In this document: positions 8,220-17,248 of the stretch, piece by piece
How positions within the stretch are numbered: position 1 is the first letter of the stretch
How the letters are laid out: each line of letters opens with the position of its first letter
Source: Halomonas halmophila
Lineage (GTDB): Bacteria > Pseudomonadota > Gammaproteobacteria > Pseudomonadales > Halomonadaceae
DNA length: 64,000 nucleotides
Reading direction: 5' to 3'
Assembly: GCF_006540005.1 (NCBI RefSeq)
Contig: NZ_BJOC01000008.1
Location: 1 to 64,000, forward strand
Program-made: the position numbers and the translations under genes
The notes under the pieces: model-generated
The model's input: only the letters and a program-made list of their open reading frames with translations
What the model was told of the DNA's origin: nothing
The model's database searches: none

Positions 8220-9413
8220 ATGAGCACAGCCAACCGCGGTGTCGTCTACAAGGGTCCCGGCAAGGTCGCCGTCGAATCCATTCCCTTTCCGGAGCTTGCC
8301 CTGGGCAATCGCAAGTGCCAGCACGGCGTGATTCTCAAGGTCATCACCACCAACATCTGCGGCAGTGACCAACATATGGTGCGGGGGCGCACCACGGCGC
8401 CGGAAGGCCTGGTACTGGGGCACGAGATCACCGGCGTCGTCCTTGAGACAGGCCGTGATGTCGAGTTCCTCAAGCCCGGCGACATGGTCTCGGTGCCCTT
8501 CAATATCGCCTGTGGACGTTGCCGCAACTGCAAGGAAGGCCAGACCGGCATCTGTCTCAACGTCAATCCGGCACGCCCGGGTGCTGCCTACGGCTATGTC
8601 GACATGGGCGGCTGGGTCGGTGGCCAGACCGACTACGTCATGGTGCCCTATGCCGACTTCAACCTGCTCAAGTTCCCCGACGCCGATCAGGCCATGGAGA
8701 AGATCCAGGACCTGACGCTGCTGTCCGACATCTTCCCCACCGGCTTCCATGGCTGCGTGACCGCGGGTGTCGGCCCCGGCAGCACCGTCTATGTCGCCGG
8801 CGCGGGGCCGGTCGGCCTGGCGGCGGCGGTATCCGCACAGCTGCTCGGCGCGGCCTGCGTGATCGTCGGCGACATGATCGACGAGCGCCTGGCCCAGGCA
8901 CGCAGCTTCGGTTGTGAAACCATCGACCTGACCCAGGACGGTGACATGCCCGACAAGATCGAGGCGATCACCGGTGAGCGCGAGGTCGATGCCTTCGTCG
9001 ACTGCGTCGGCTTCGAAGCCCATGCCTGTGGCTGCAACCACGGCAAGGAAGCGCCTGCCGCGGTGCTCAACTCGGCCATGGAAGTCACGCGTGCCGGTGG
9101 CCAGGTCGGCATTCCGGGGCTCTATGTCACCGAGGATCCGGGCGCCTCCGACGAGGCGGCCAAGCAGGGCTCGCTGAGCATGCGCTTCGGTCAAGGCTGG
9201 GCCAAGTCCCATTCCTTCCATACCGGCCAGTGCCCGGTCATGAAGTACCATCGCCAGCTGATGCAGGCGATCCTGTTCGACAAGGTCAAGATTGCCGATG
9301 CGGTGAATGTCCAGATGATCACTCTGGATGATGCGCCCAAGGGCTATGCCGACTTCGATGGTGGTGCACCGAAGAAGTTCGTCATGGACCCGCACGGCAG
9401 CGTGGCAGCCTGA
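8220..9413 (+). CDS. fdhA: Glutathione-independent formaldehyde dehydrogenase
   Basis: A 397-residue zinc-dependent medium-chain dehydrogenase that oxidises formaldehyde to formate using tightly bound NAD. Catalytic zinc residues are visible as Cys47 (NICGSD) and His68-Glu69 (LGHE); the structural zinc set is Cys98, Cys101, Cys104 and Cys112. The Rossmann motif GAGPVGLAAA lies mid-protein. AAGGAAG lies six bases before ATG 8220; the frame stays open upstream but without a site. It stands between the dgc and gbc genes, fitting removal of formaldehyde released by DgcAB and SoxBDAG. Length and motifs match the Pseudomonas putida type. Confidence 0.95.
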   Translation: MSTANRGVVYKGPGKVAVESIPFPELALGNRKCQHGVILKVITTNICGSDQHMVRGRTTAPEGLVLGHEITGVVLETGRDVEFLKPGDMVSVPFNIACGRCRNCKEGQTGICLNVNPARPGAAYGYVDMGGWVGGQTDYVMVPYADFNLLKFPDADQAMEKIQDLTLLSDIFPTGFHGCVTAGVGPGSTVYVAGAGPVGLAAAVSAQLLGAACVIVGDMIDERLAQARSFGCETIDLTQDGDMPDKIEAITGEREVDAFVDCVGFEAHACGCNHGKEAPAAVLNSAMEVTRAGGQVGIPGLYVTEDPGASDEAAKQGSLSMRFGQGWAKSHSFHTGQCPVMKYHRQLMQAILFDKVKIADAVNVQMITLDDAPKGYADFDGGAPKKFVMDPHGSVAA

Positions 9414-9633
9414 CAGCGCGACGCTGAGGCCATGATGGGGGCGCGCCCTGGCGTGCCGGCCCCGATCCACCGGAGCCATTCATCCGCCGCGGCGGGTGGG
9501 TGGCTTCTTTGCATGATCCGGCGTTGCGCGCCTGGCCGGGTGGTGCCAATCTAGAGAGAAAGACGACTGCAGGGCATCGCCCGTCGGGATCGGTCGATCC
9601 ACTGGAGCGATGTCACGCAAGGGGGATGCCGTG

Positions 9634-9873
9634 ATGATGATCGTCGAGTTGATTGACGGTGACGACTTTCGCGACCGACTGGTCGAGCTCGGAATTCGCA
9701 TCCCGGAGGATGCCTGCCCCGAGACGTGTGCCCGCACGGCGCTGCGCAAGCACATGGAGGTCGGGGTGCCGGGGTTGCAGGAAGTGGTGCAGGAACTGAT
9801 GGACAAGACGGATATTCTGTTGCCCTCGGTGAGAGCCGCGGTTGAGCGCTTTCTGCTGCCCGCACTGCGCTGA
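9634..9873 (+). CDS. Small hypothetical protein
   Basis: An open frame of about 79 residues starting at ATG 9634, with AAGGGGG eight bases upstream; an in-frame ATG at 9610 with a poorly spaced GGAG is an alternative. The product is acidic and soluble, with two cysteines (DACPETC) and an amphipathic C-terminal half. I do not recognise a family. It lies between fdhA and the terminator of gbcA, whose hairpin it may share on the opposite strand. It could be a genuine small gene or chance, though its codon use resembles its neighbours. Confidence 0.5.
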   Translation: MMIVELIDGDDFRDRLVELGIRIPEDACPETCARTALRKHMEVGVPGLQEVVQELMDKTDILLPSVRAAVERFLLPALR

Positions 9874-9903
9874 CGGGTCTGTCGGAACCGAGCGCCCATG
9901 AAA

Positions 9904-9929
9904 AATGCCGACCCCTCGGGGTCGGCATT
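9904..9929 (-). terminator. Rho-independent terminator of gbcA
   Basis: A 12-bp perfect stem (AATGCCGACCCC and complement). On the minus strand it is followed by TTTTTC, so it is well placed to end gbcA transcription 27 bases after the stop codon. Confidence 0.85.
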
Positions 9930-9955
9930 GTCATTGGCAAGCGGCGAGGGCGTGA

Positions 9956-11239
9956 TCAGCCGCTGGCCAGCGACAGGCGCGGAGCACCGCCCAGGTTGTC
10001 CAGCATGCGCTCGCTGTACCACTTGACGAAATCGATGACGCCGAACTCGAAAGTCTCGGAGTAGGGGCCCGGCTGATAGGCGGTAGAGTTGATGCCACGC
10101 TGGTTCTCTTCCGCCAGGCGACGATCCTGGTCATTGGTGGCGTCCCAGACCCGACGCATCTGCTCGGGATCATAGTCGACCCCCTCGACGGCATCCTTGT
10201 GCACCACCCACTTGGTGGTGACCAGTGTCTTCTGTGGGCCGATCGGTAACACACGGAAGACCACCGCATGGTCGCCCATGAAATGGTTCCAGGAGTTGGG
10301 CAGGTGCAGAATGCGCAGCACGCCCAGATCCGGGCTGGGCAGGCGGCCCAGCAGCTTGCGGCTGGCCTGCTTGCCGTCCATTGTCATGGATACGGTTCCG
10401 TTGAGCAGCGGAGTACGCGTCAGGCGGTTACGCCGACCGATGCGCTTCAGTTCCCAGGGCACGCCCATGGTCTGCCACTCGTTCTGCTTGCGCTCCACCA
10501 GTGCCCGGTAGGCAGGCGTGGCCCGCGGGTCTTCGCTGTCGTCGAATTCCTGCAGCGAGTTGAGCAGTTCCGGGTGGGCACCGTTGCAGTGGTAGCACTC
10601 CCGGTTGTTCTCGATGACCAGCTTCCAGTTGGCGTCCTCGACGATGTTGGACTCGGCCGCCACCTTGGCGTTGTCCATGTCGCACAGGTCGAGATAGTGG
10701 TCGAGGCTTTCCAGGAGTTCGTCGATGTCTTGCGGCTGCTCGGCCAGGCTGATAAAGATATAGCCGCCTCCGGTGCGCACATTGACCGGCTTTAGGCCAT
10801 ACTGCGAAAGATCGAAGTCCGACCCCATGTCGGTTCCGGCGAACAGCAGGCGACCGTCCAGCTCATAGGTCCACTGGTGATAGGGGCAGACCAGCTTGGC
10901 CACCTTGCCCTTGTCGTGCACGCAGAGGCGCGAGCCACGGTGGCGGCAGACATTGTGGAAGGCGTGCACCTCGCCGTTGTTGCCGCGCACGATGACGATC
11001 GGATTGTTGCCGACCTCCAGTGTCATGAAGTTGCCCTTGGCCGGAATCTCGCAGGTCAGCCCGGCAAAGAGCCACTCCTTCTCGAAGATTTCCTGAACAT
11101 CAATCCGGAACAGGCGCTCGTCATTGTAGAACGGCTGGGGCAATGAGAAATTCGGATGCCGATTGTTGAGCATCTCGGCGGTTGCCTCGCGAGCGGGAGC
11201 CAGGGGGTCATCCAGGCGTTCGAGTGACAGTGGATCCAT
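9956..11239 (-). CDS. gbcA: Glycine betaine demethylase oxygenase subunit GbcA (Rieske)
   Basis: A 427-residue Rieske non-haem iron oxygenase that removes one methyl group from glycine betaine, giving dimethylglycine and formaldehyde. Rieske ligands are Cys98-x-His100 and Cys118-x2-His121; the mononuclear iron histidines are probably His217 and His222 (ECYHCNGAHPE). The ATG at 11239 (MDPLSL) is chosen over the ATG 15 bases upstream because AGGAAG lies about seven bases before it. It is divergent from its reductase gbcB across a 328-base regulatory region, the same arrangement as PA5410/PA5411. Confidence 0.95.
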   Translation of the reverse strand: MDPLSLERLDDPLAPAREATAEMLNNRHPNFSLPQPFYNDERLFRIDVQEIFEKEWLFAGLTCEIPAKGNFMTLEVGNNPIVIVRGNNGEVHAFHNVCRHRGSRLCVHDKGKVAKLVCPYHQWTYELDGRLLFAGTDMGSDFDLSQYGLKPVNVRTGGGYIFISLAEQPQDIDELLESLDHYLDLCDMDNAKVAAESNIVEDANWKLVIENNRECYHCNGAHPELLNSLQEFDDSEDPRATPAYRALVERKQNEWQTMGVPWELKRIGRRNRLTRTPLLNGTVSMTMDGKQASRKLLGRLPSPDLGVLRILHLPNSWNHFMGDHAVVFRVLPIGPQKTLVTTKWVVHKDAVEGVDYDPEQMRRVWDATNDQDRRLAEENQRGINSTAYQPGPYSETFEFGVIDFVKWYSERMLDNLGGAPRLSLASG

Positions 11240-11567
11240 GGGGCACTTCCTCATTGCTGGGCCACTCGAGTGGCCTCGGGATTGTGGGGCAAAGAACTTG
11301 GAGGTCGCGGTCTACCACGCAGGGGGTCGGGGCGTGGCGAGGTTGAGAGAGTGTGGCGCAGTGCCTGGCTCGCTAGTTGCTCATTGACGACGTCTGATGA
11401 TGCAGTTGCGACGCAGGTTGCAAGAAAAATGGGGTCTGCTGGAAACCATGGGCATGCTCATGTCGCTTCCAGGCAAGTCGCTGCTTGCAGGGCTGCGCAA
11501 AATTCCGTTAACGGCAGGCGGGAACCGCGGTCGGATACCTCCATGCTGCAGCCTAGGCGACGCGACG
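11240..11567. promoter_or_regulatory. Divergent control region between gbcA and gbcB
   Basis: No gene is visible. The hexamer GTCGCT occurs twice in direct orientation at 11462-11467 and 11477-11482, and GCGAC (its core on the other strand) occurs near 11407. AraC-family regulators such as GbdR bind direct repeats, and a TGTCGC core also recurs before glyA and fdhA, so this is a candidate GbdR site. The spacing of 15 bases is not typical, and the assignment is tentative. Confidence 0.4.
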
Positions 11568-12674
11568 ATGACCATGAACTTCCTCAACCCAGTCACCACT
11601 CAGACCTGGACCAACGGCCGCCACCCGGTACGCTGCGTCAAGGTCATCCAGGAAACCTGGGATACCCGTACTTTCTGCTTCATGGCCGAGCAGCCGGTCA
11701 TGTTCTTTTTCAAGCCCGGGCAATTCGTCACCCTGGAACTGGAAATCGAGGGGGAGCAGGTCATGCGCTCCTACACGATCGCCAGCTCGCCGTCGGTTCC
11801 CTATAGTTTCTCCATTACCGTCAAGCGCATCCCCGGCGGCAGGGTGTCCAACTGGCTGCACGACAACCTGGGCGTCAATGATGAGCTGGCCGTGCATGGT
11901 CCGGTCGGCGGTTTCAATATCATCGACTACCCGGCTGACAAGATCCTGATGCTGTCCGGTGGCGTGGGCATCACGCCGCTGATGTCGATGGTGCGCTGGC
12001 TGTTCGATACCAACGCCGCCGTGGACCTGCAATTCGTGCACAGCTCGCGGACGCCCAAGGATCTGATCTTTCATCGCGAGCTGGATCACATCTTCTCGCG
12101 CATTCCCGAGTTCAAGCTGCACGTGGTCTGTGAGCGGGGCGATGAACTGGGCGAGGCCTGGTCCGGCTTCCGTGGCTATCTCAATCAGGCCATGCTCGAG
12201 CTGATGGCGCCCGACTTCATGGAGCGCGAGATCTTCTGCTGCGGCCCGACCCCGTACATGAACGCGGTCAAGCAGATCCTCAAGGCCAATGGTTTCGACA
12301 TGAACCACTACCATGAAGAGTCCTTCGGTGCCACGCCGATGGACGTTCAGGAAGAGGTCATCGAACATGCCGAACAGGCCGAGGCCGAAGCCGAGGAAGT
12401 TGAAGCCGCCGACATGGTCAATATCGAGTTCAGCACGTCCGGCAAGAGCGTCAAGGTGCTGCCCAGTGAGACCATTCATGCCGCGGCTTCCAAGCTCGGC
12501 CTGCACATTCCCAAGGCATGCGGCATGGGCATCTGCGGCACCTGCCGTGTCGGTGTGACCGAGGGCCAGGTCGACATGGAACACAACGGCGGTATCACCG
12601 AGGATGATATCGAGGACGGCTACATCCTCTCCTGCTGCAGCAAGCCACTGGGCAATGTGGTCGTGGACTTCTGA
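11568..12674 (+). CDS. gbcB: Glycine betaine demethylase reductase subunit GbcB
   Basis: A 368-residue ferredoxin-NADP reductase-type protein that feeds electrons to GbcA. The FAD-binding barrel contains R-S-Y-T-I-A-S-S, the NAD(P) domain contains LSGGVGITPLMSM, and a plant-type 2Fe-2S domain closes the protein with Cys318, Cys323 and Cys326 plus a late cysteine in LSCCSK. The start at ATG 11568 (MTMNFLNPV) matches the usual start of the family; ATG 11574 is possible. The open frame continues 57 codons upstream, but that part is low complexity and has no good binding site. Followed by a hairpin at 12709. Confidence 0.94.
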   Translation: MTMNFLNPVTTQTWTNGRHPVRCVKVIQETWDTRTFCFMAEQPVMFFFKPGQFVTLELEIEGEQVMRSYTIASSPSVPYSFSITVKRIPGGRVSNWLHDNLGVNDELAVHGPVGGFNIIDYPADKILMLSGGVGITPLMSMVRWLFDTNAAVDLQFVHSSRTPKDLIFHRELDHIFSRIPEFKLHVVCERGDELGEAWSGFRGYLNQAMLELMAPDFMEREIFCCGPTPYMNAVKQILKANGFDMNHYHEESFGATPMDVQEEVIEHAEQAEAEAEEVEAADMVNIEFSTSGKSVKVLPSETIHAAASKLGLHIPKACGMGICGTCRVGVTEGQVDMEHNGGITEDDIEDGYILSCCSKPLGNVVVDF

Positions 12675-12708
12675 TCAGCCCTCGGCAGAGTGGCACCCAT
12701 CCCTCATG

Positions 12709-12728
12709 GACCCGCCGACCGGCGGGTC
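12709..12728 (+). terminator. Hairpin after gbcB
   Basis: GACCCGCC and its complement form an 8-bp stem around GACC, followed by TTGTGGTT. It lies 35 bases after the gbcB stop, and a weak U-rich tail follows. Confidence 0.65.
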
Positions 12729-12830
12729 TTGTGGTTGCCGGTAAAGGCTGACCCGCGGGCCAGCGTTGGTGCCCGCGGAGCAAAGCGCTAGACTGTCGGC
12801 TTTCGGCTCGTGTCCTGCAGGGGGATTGCC

Positions 12831-13892
12831 ATGTCGGACCCCGTTTCCCGGCCGTTGTCGGTCGGCTTCGTGCTCTTGCGCCGGTTCACCATGCTGCCCT
12901 TCGCGGCCTTCGTCGACTGCTTGCGGCTGGCTGCCGACGAAGGCGATCGCAGCCGTCAGCTGCGCTGTCACTGGGTATTCATGACCAGTGCCGGCCAGGA
13001 TGCCATGTCGAGCTGTGGTGCAGCGGTCACGCCGTGCACCGCCTTTCGCGATCCGCGGGAGTTCGACTACATCGTCACCATCGGTGGCGTGCAGGACGAG
13101 CATGACGAACTCGATGACACGGCCATCGCCTATCTGCGCCGTGCGGCCCAGGCGGGGGTGCCCCTGGTCGGTGTCTGCACCGGAGTGTTCGCGCTGATCC
13201 AGGCTGGTGTGATGGGGGGCCGGCGCTGCTGTGTCAGCTGGTATCACCATGGTGATCTGACACGCCGCTTTCCGGATATCGAGCCGGTGGCGGACCGGCT
13301 GTTCATCGATGACGGCAATCGCCTGACCTGTGCCGGCGGCACGGCGGCCGCCGACCTGGCGGCCTATCTGGTCGAGCGCCATCTGGGCAAGGCCTGGGCG
13401 ATGAAAAGCCTTCACATCATGCTGTTCGACGAGGCGCGTCCCGGCGAGCATCCCCAGCCGCAGCCAGTGGTCTTCGACAAGGTCGAGGATCGAGTGGTCA
13501 GGCGTGCCATCGCCATCATCGAGCAGCACCTGGGCGAGGCCATGACGGTGGACGAGCTGGCGCACCGAGTCGGCACCTCGCGACGCAACATCGAACGCAG
13601 GTTCCGCGAGGTGCTGGGGGTCGGGCCCCAGAAGTTCGCACGTGATCTGCGGCTGCGCTACGGGCTCTGGCTGCTGCACTATACCGCCAAGAGTGTCACC
13701 GAGATCGGGGAGCGCTGCGGTTTCTCCGATACCGCCCATTTTTCCCGGCACTTCCGCGAGGCCTTCGGCGCCACGCCCTCCACGGTGCGCAAGACCGCCT
13801 CCGGGCGTGATACGGCGCGGGTCGATCCCTTCTTTCTGCATATCGAATCGCGGCCCGGCGAGGGCCAGGCGGAAGGCAAGAAGCGTCGCTGA
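12831..13892 (+). CDS. gbdR: GbdR-type transcriptional activator (AraC family, GATase1-like sensor)
   Basis: A 353-residue regulator. Residues 1 to about 195 resemble the DJ-1/PfpI glutamine-amidotransferase-like sensor fold (VGVCTGVFAL nucleophile-elbow region). About 225-325 is an AraC double helix-turn-helix (VDELAHRVGTSRRNIERRF and GFSDTAHFSRHF). In Pseudomonas GbdR senses betaine or dimethylglycine and activates gbc, dgc and sox genes; the same role is inferred here from placement between gbcB and glyA. ATG 12831 is preferred to GTG 12810 because AGGGGG lies six bases upstream. Confidence 0.92.
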   Translation: MSDPVSRPLSVGFVLLRRFTMLPFAAFVDCLRLAADEGDRSRQLRCHWVFMTSAGQDAMSSCGAAVTPCTAFRDPREFDYIVTIGGVQDEHDELDDTAIAYLRRAAQAGVPLVGVCTGVFALIQAGVMGGRRCCVSWYHHGDLTRRFPDIEPVADRLFIDDGNRLTCAGGTAAADLAAYLVERHLGKAWAMKSLHIMLFDEARPGEHPQPQPVVFDKVEDRVVRRAIAIIEQHLGEAMTVDELAHRVGTSRRNIERRFREVLGVGPQKFARDLRLRYGLWLLHYTAKSVTEIGERCGFSDTAHFSRHFREAFGATPSTVRKTASGRDTARVDPFFLHIESRPGEGQAEGKKRR

Positions 13893-14036
13893 CCGGGGGC
13901 CACCGGCGTTGGGCTCCGGGCCAGTGATTTATTCTGCTGTGGCGTCGTCATGGCCGCGATCACTTCGCCATCCTGGTGTGTGTGTTCAAGATCTTGCTGC
14001 CCGTGAACGCCCTGAGCGCGCCATTTCGCATGGCCC

Positions 14037-14070
14037 GTCGCGAATATGGCGCTAAAGTTGTCGCGTATAT
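14037..14070 (+). promoter_or_regulatory. Direct repeat before glyA-sox, candidate GbdR operator
   Basis: Within the 304-base gene-free gap 13893-14196, GTCGCGAATAT (14037-14047) is repeated as GTCGCGTATAT (14060-14070), a 23-base period close to two helical turns as used by AraC-family activators. A TATTAA box about 23 bases downstream could be the -10 element, with no good -35, as expected for an activated promoter. No glycine riboswitch fold was found in this gap. Confidence 0.55.
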
Positions 14071-14196
14071 TCAATCGCTCGCGGCCAGGTTTGGCTATTA
14101 ATGACGGATATCAGCGAGAGGCTGTCCAGGCGTCTCGCGGGTTCATGAAATTGACGTTTCGACTCCATGTAATCCAGCCATTCCTCAGGTGATGTC

Positions 14197-15498
14197 ATGA
14201 ACAACAACGCCCTCAGTCAGACCGATCCACAGATCGCGGCCGCCATCGACGAAGAGGTGGCGCGTCAGGAAGCCCATATCGAGCTGATTGCCTCGGAAAA
14301 CTACGCCAGCCCCCAGGTCATGGCGGCCCAGGGCACCCAGCTGACCAACAAGTACGCCGAGGGCTATCCCGGCAAGCGTTACTATGGTGGTTGCGAGCAT
14401 GTGGATGTGGTCGAGCGCCTGGCCATCGAGCGCGCCTGTGCGCTCTTCGGTGCCGACTATGCCAACGTCCAGCCGCACTCCGGCGCCCAGGCCAATGCCG
14501 CTGCCTTCATGGCACTGGTGGCACCGGGCGACACCGTGCTGGGCATGAGCCTGGCGCATGGCGGGCACCTGACCCATGGCGCGGCCCCGAACTTTTCCGG
14601 CAAGCACTACAATGCCGTCCAGTATGGCCTGAACCCCGACACTGGCGAGATCGACTACGAGGAAGTCGAACGTCTGGCCCACGAGCACCAGCCCAAGCTG
14701 ATCATTGCCGGTTTCTCCGCCTACTCGCGGGTCATCAACTGGCGCCGTTTCCGTGACATCGCCGATGCCGTGGGCGCCTGGCTGCTGGTCGACATGGCGC
14801 ATGTCGCCGGTCTGGTCGCCGCGGGGCATTATCCGAGCCCGCTGCCCCACGCCCATGTGGTCACCACCACCACCCACAAGACCCTGCGCGGTCCGCGCGG
14901 CGGTCTGATCCTGTCCGCCAGCGGCGATGAGGCGCTCTACAAGAAGCTCAACGGCGCGGTCTTCCCGGGCCAGCAGGGCGGTCCCCTGATGCACGTCATC
15001 GCCGCCAAGGCGGTGGCCTTCCGCGAGGCCATGAGCCAGGACTTCGTGCGCTATCAGGCGGGCGTCATCGACAATGCCCGCGCCATGGCCGATGTCTTCG
15101 TCGAGCGCGGCTGCGATGTGGTGTCCGGCGGTACCGATGATCACCTCTTCCTGGTCTCCATGATCAAGCTGGGCGTGACCGGCAAGGACGCCGATGCGGC
15201 CCTGGGCCGGTCCAACATCACCGTCAACAAGAACGCGGTTCCCAATGACCCGCAGAGCCCCTTCGTGACCTCCGGCCTGCGCATCGGCACGCCGGCCGTG
15301 ACGACGCGCGGCTTCGACCAGGCGGATTGCGAAGCACTGGCCGGCTGGATCTGCGACATCCTGGATACGCTATCTCGGCAGGAAGATACCACCGAGATTG
15401 AAGCCGAGGTGCGCGGCAAGGTCGCCGAGCTGTGCGCTCGTCACCCGGTCTACGGCGTTGCCGTGGGCAGCCAGGCCGACGCCACCACCACCGCGTGA
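14197..15498 (+). CDS. glyA: Serine hydroxymethyltransferase of the sarcosine operon
   Basis: A 433-residue PLP enzyme that interconverts glycine plus 5,10-methylene-tetrahydrofolate and serine plus tetrahydrofolate. The PLP lysine is Lys228 in [14 protein letters not shown]; the N-terminal IELIASEN motif is intact. It is the first gene of glyA-soxBDAG, starting at ATG 14197 with AGGTGA upstream. As in the Pseudomonas glyA1 arrangement, it would consume both products of sarcosine oxidase (glycine and the folate-bound one-carbon unit). It is probably a dedicated paralogue in addition to a housekeeping GlyA elsewhere; that is inference. Confidence 0.95.
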   Translation: MNNNALSQTDPQIAAAIDEEVARQEAHIELIASENYASPQVMAAQGTQLTNKYAEGYPGKRYYGGCEHVDVVERLAIERACALFGADYANVQPHSGAQANAAAFMALVAPGDTVLGMSLAHGGHLTHGAAPNFSGKHYNAVQYGLNPDTGEIDYEEVERLAHEHQPKLIIAGFSAYSRVINWRRFRDIADAVGAWLLVDMAHVAGLVAAGHYPSPLPHAHVVTTTTHKTLRGPRGGLILSASGDEALYKKLNGAVFPGQQGGPLMHVIAAKAVAFREAMSQDFVRYQAGVIDNARAMADVFVERGCDVVSGGTDDHLFLVSMIKLGVTGKDADAALGRSNITVNKNAVPNDPQSPFVTSGLRIGTPAVTTRGFDQADCEALAGWICDILDTLSRQEDTTEIEAEVRGKVAELCARHPVYGVAVGSQADATTTA

Positions 15499-15543
15499 AG
15501 CCCTTCCCGCCATGCCTGGCGGGAACCCAGTAGGAGAGATTCC

Positions 15544-16794
15544 ATGCAACGTTATTCAGGCTTCGGGCTGGTCAAGCACGCACTGAGCCACCACGAGAAC
15601 TGGCAGCGCCAGTGGCGCAATCCCACGCCCAAGAAGGCATACGATGTCATCATTATCGGTGGCGGCGGTCATGGCCTGGGCACGGCCTATTATCTGGCCA
15701 AGGAGTTCGGCATCCGCAACGTGGCGGTGATCGAGAAAGGCTGGCTGGGTGGCGGCAATACCGCCCGCAACACCACCATCGTGCGCTCCAACTATCTGTG
15801 GGACGAGGCCGCGGCGCTCTACGAGCACTCCCTCAAGCTGTGGGAGGGGCTGTCCCAGGACATCAACTACAACGTCATGTTCTCCCAGCGTGGTGTGCTC
15901 AACGTCGGCCACACGCTGCAGGACATGCGTGACATCCAGCGCCGGGTCAATGCCAACCGCCTCAATGGCGTCGACAGTGAAGTCCTCGACGCCAAGGGCG
16001 TGCAGGAGCTGGTGCCGGCCATGGACTGCTCCCAGAATGCCCGTTATCCGGTCATGGGCGCCTCCTGGCAGCCGCGTGCCGGCGTCGCCCGTCACGACGC
16101 CGTGGCCTGGGGCTTTGCCCGCGCGGCGGATGCCTATGGCGTGGACATCCTGCAGCAGACCGAGGTCACCGGCTTCAAGATCCGCGACGGCCAGATTCAC
16201 GGCGTGCACACCAACCGCGGCGATATCGAGGCCAAGACGGTGGGCTGTGTCACCGCCGGCAACTCCGGCGTCATGGCCAAGATGGCAGGCCTCAAGATGC
16301 CCATGGAATCGCATCCGCTGCAGGCGTTGGTCTCCGAGCCGCTCAAGCCGGTGCTCGACACCGTGGTGATGTCCAATCATGTGCACGGCTACATCAGTCA
16401 GTCGGACAAGGGCGACCTGGTCATCGGGGCCGGCATCGACGGCTACAACGGCTATGGTCAGCGTGGCAGCTATCCCACGGTCGAGCATACGCTGCAGGCC
16501 ATCGTCGAGATGTTCCCGTCCTTCTCGCGGGTCCGCATGAACCGTCAATGGGGCGGTATCGTCGACACCTGCCCGGACGCCTGCCCGATTCTCTCCAAGA
16601 CCAAGGTCAAGGGGCTGTACTTCAACTGTGGCTGGGGCACCGGCGGCTTCAAGGCCACGCCGGGCTCGGCGCATGTCTTCGCCTCGAGCCTTGCCAAGGG
16701 AGAAATGCATCCCATCGCGGCACCGTTCTCCATCGATCGCTTCAATACCGGTGCCTTGATCGATGAACACGGTGCGGCCGGTGTCGCCCACTAG
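15544..16794 (+). CDS. soxB: Sarcosine oxidase beta subunit
   Basis: A 416-residue flavoprotein subunit of heterotetrameric sarcosine oxidase. The FAD motif I-I-I-G-G-G-G-H-G begins near residue 37; the [16 protein letters not shown] segment and the C-terminal [12 protein letters not shown] flavin-contact region are typical. The subunit carries the active site that oxidises sarcosine to an imine. GGAGAG precedes ATG 15544, and it follows glyA by 45 bases. Length agrees with the family. Confidence 0.95.
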   Translation: MQRYSGFGLVKHALSHHENWQRQWRNPTPKKAYDVIIIGGGGHGLGTAYYLAKEFGIRNVAVIEKGWLGGGNTARNTTIVRSNYLWDEAAALYEHSLKLWEGLSQDINYNVMFSQRGVLNVGHTLQDMRDIQRRVNANRLNGVDSEVLDAKGVQELVPAMDCSQNARYPVMGASWQPRAGVARHDAVAWGFARAADAYGVDILQQTEVTGFKIRDGQIHGVHTNRGDIEAKTVGCVTAGNSGVMAKMAGLKMPMESHPLQALVSEPLKPVLDTVVMSNHVHGYISQSDKGDLVIGAGIDGYNGYGQRGSYPTVEHTLQAIVEMFPSFSRVRMNRQWGGIVDTCPDACPILSKTKVKGLYFNCGWGTGGFKATPGSAHVFASSLAKGEMHPIAAPFSIDRFNTGALIDEHGAAGVAH

Positions 16795-16888
16795 GCGTTG
16801 ACGACATTCGCCTGCGCTCGAGGCCGCAGCGGCTCACCGAGCGCAGCAACCCTATTTGCTTTCATCCTCAGCGATGGAGGAACCTGAC

Positions 16889-17248
16889 ATGTTCTATATC
16901 TACTGCCCCTATTGCGGTGAGCATCGGGAAGAAGAAGAGTTTCACCCCAAGGGTGAGGCGCATATCGCACGCCCGGCGGATCCGGAATCGTGCAGCGACG
17001 AAGAGTGGGGCGACTACCTCTTCTTCCGCACCAATCCACGTGGCATCCATCACGAGATGTGGGTGCACGCCGTGGGCTGCCGCAAGTTCTTCAACATCAC
17101 GCGCAACACGGCAACCTACGCGATCCTCGAGACCTACCGGATGGGAGAGCAGCCTTCCATCACGGATGACACCCGTGAGCCGCTCGAAGTCGCGCAAACC
17201 CCGACGGAGACCACCCCCGCTGATAACCTGGAAGGAGTCCGAGCATGA
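16889..17248 (+). CDS. soxD: Sarcosine oxidase delta subunit
   Basis: A 119-residue small subunit of heterotetrameric sarcosine oxidase. The N-terminus MFYIYCPYCGEH has the paired cysteines that, with later histidine and cysteine residues (HAVGCRKFF), bind a structural zinc. Translation should start at ATG 16889, six bases after GGAGGAA; the open frame extends upstream without support. The C-terminal 30 residues are acidic and threonine rich. The stop overlaps the soxA start by four bases (ATGA), indicating translational coupling. Confidence 0.93.
   Translation: MFYIYCPYCGEHREEEEFHPKGEAHIARPADPESCSDEEWGDYLFFRTNPRGIHHEMWVHAVGCRKFFNITRNTATYAILETYRMGEQPSITDDTREPLEVAQTPTETTPADNLEGVRA

Noticed and set aside
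12810-12830. GTG at 12810 as the gbdR start
   Set aside because: The AGGGGG ribosome-binding site falls after it and is correctly spaced for ATG 12831.
13893-14196. Glycine riboswitch before glyA
   Set aside because: No tandem aptamer pattern or conserved core could be found; the direct repeats fit an AraC-type site better.
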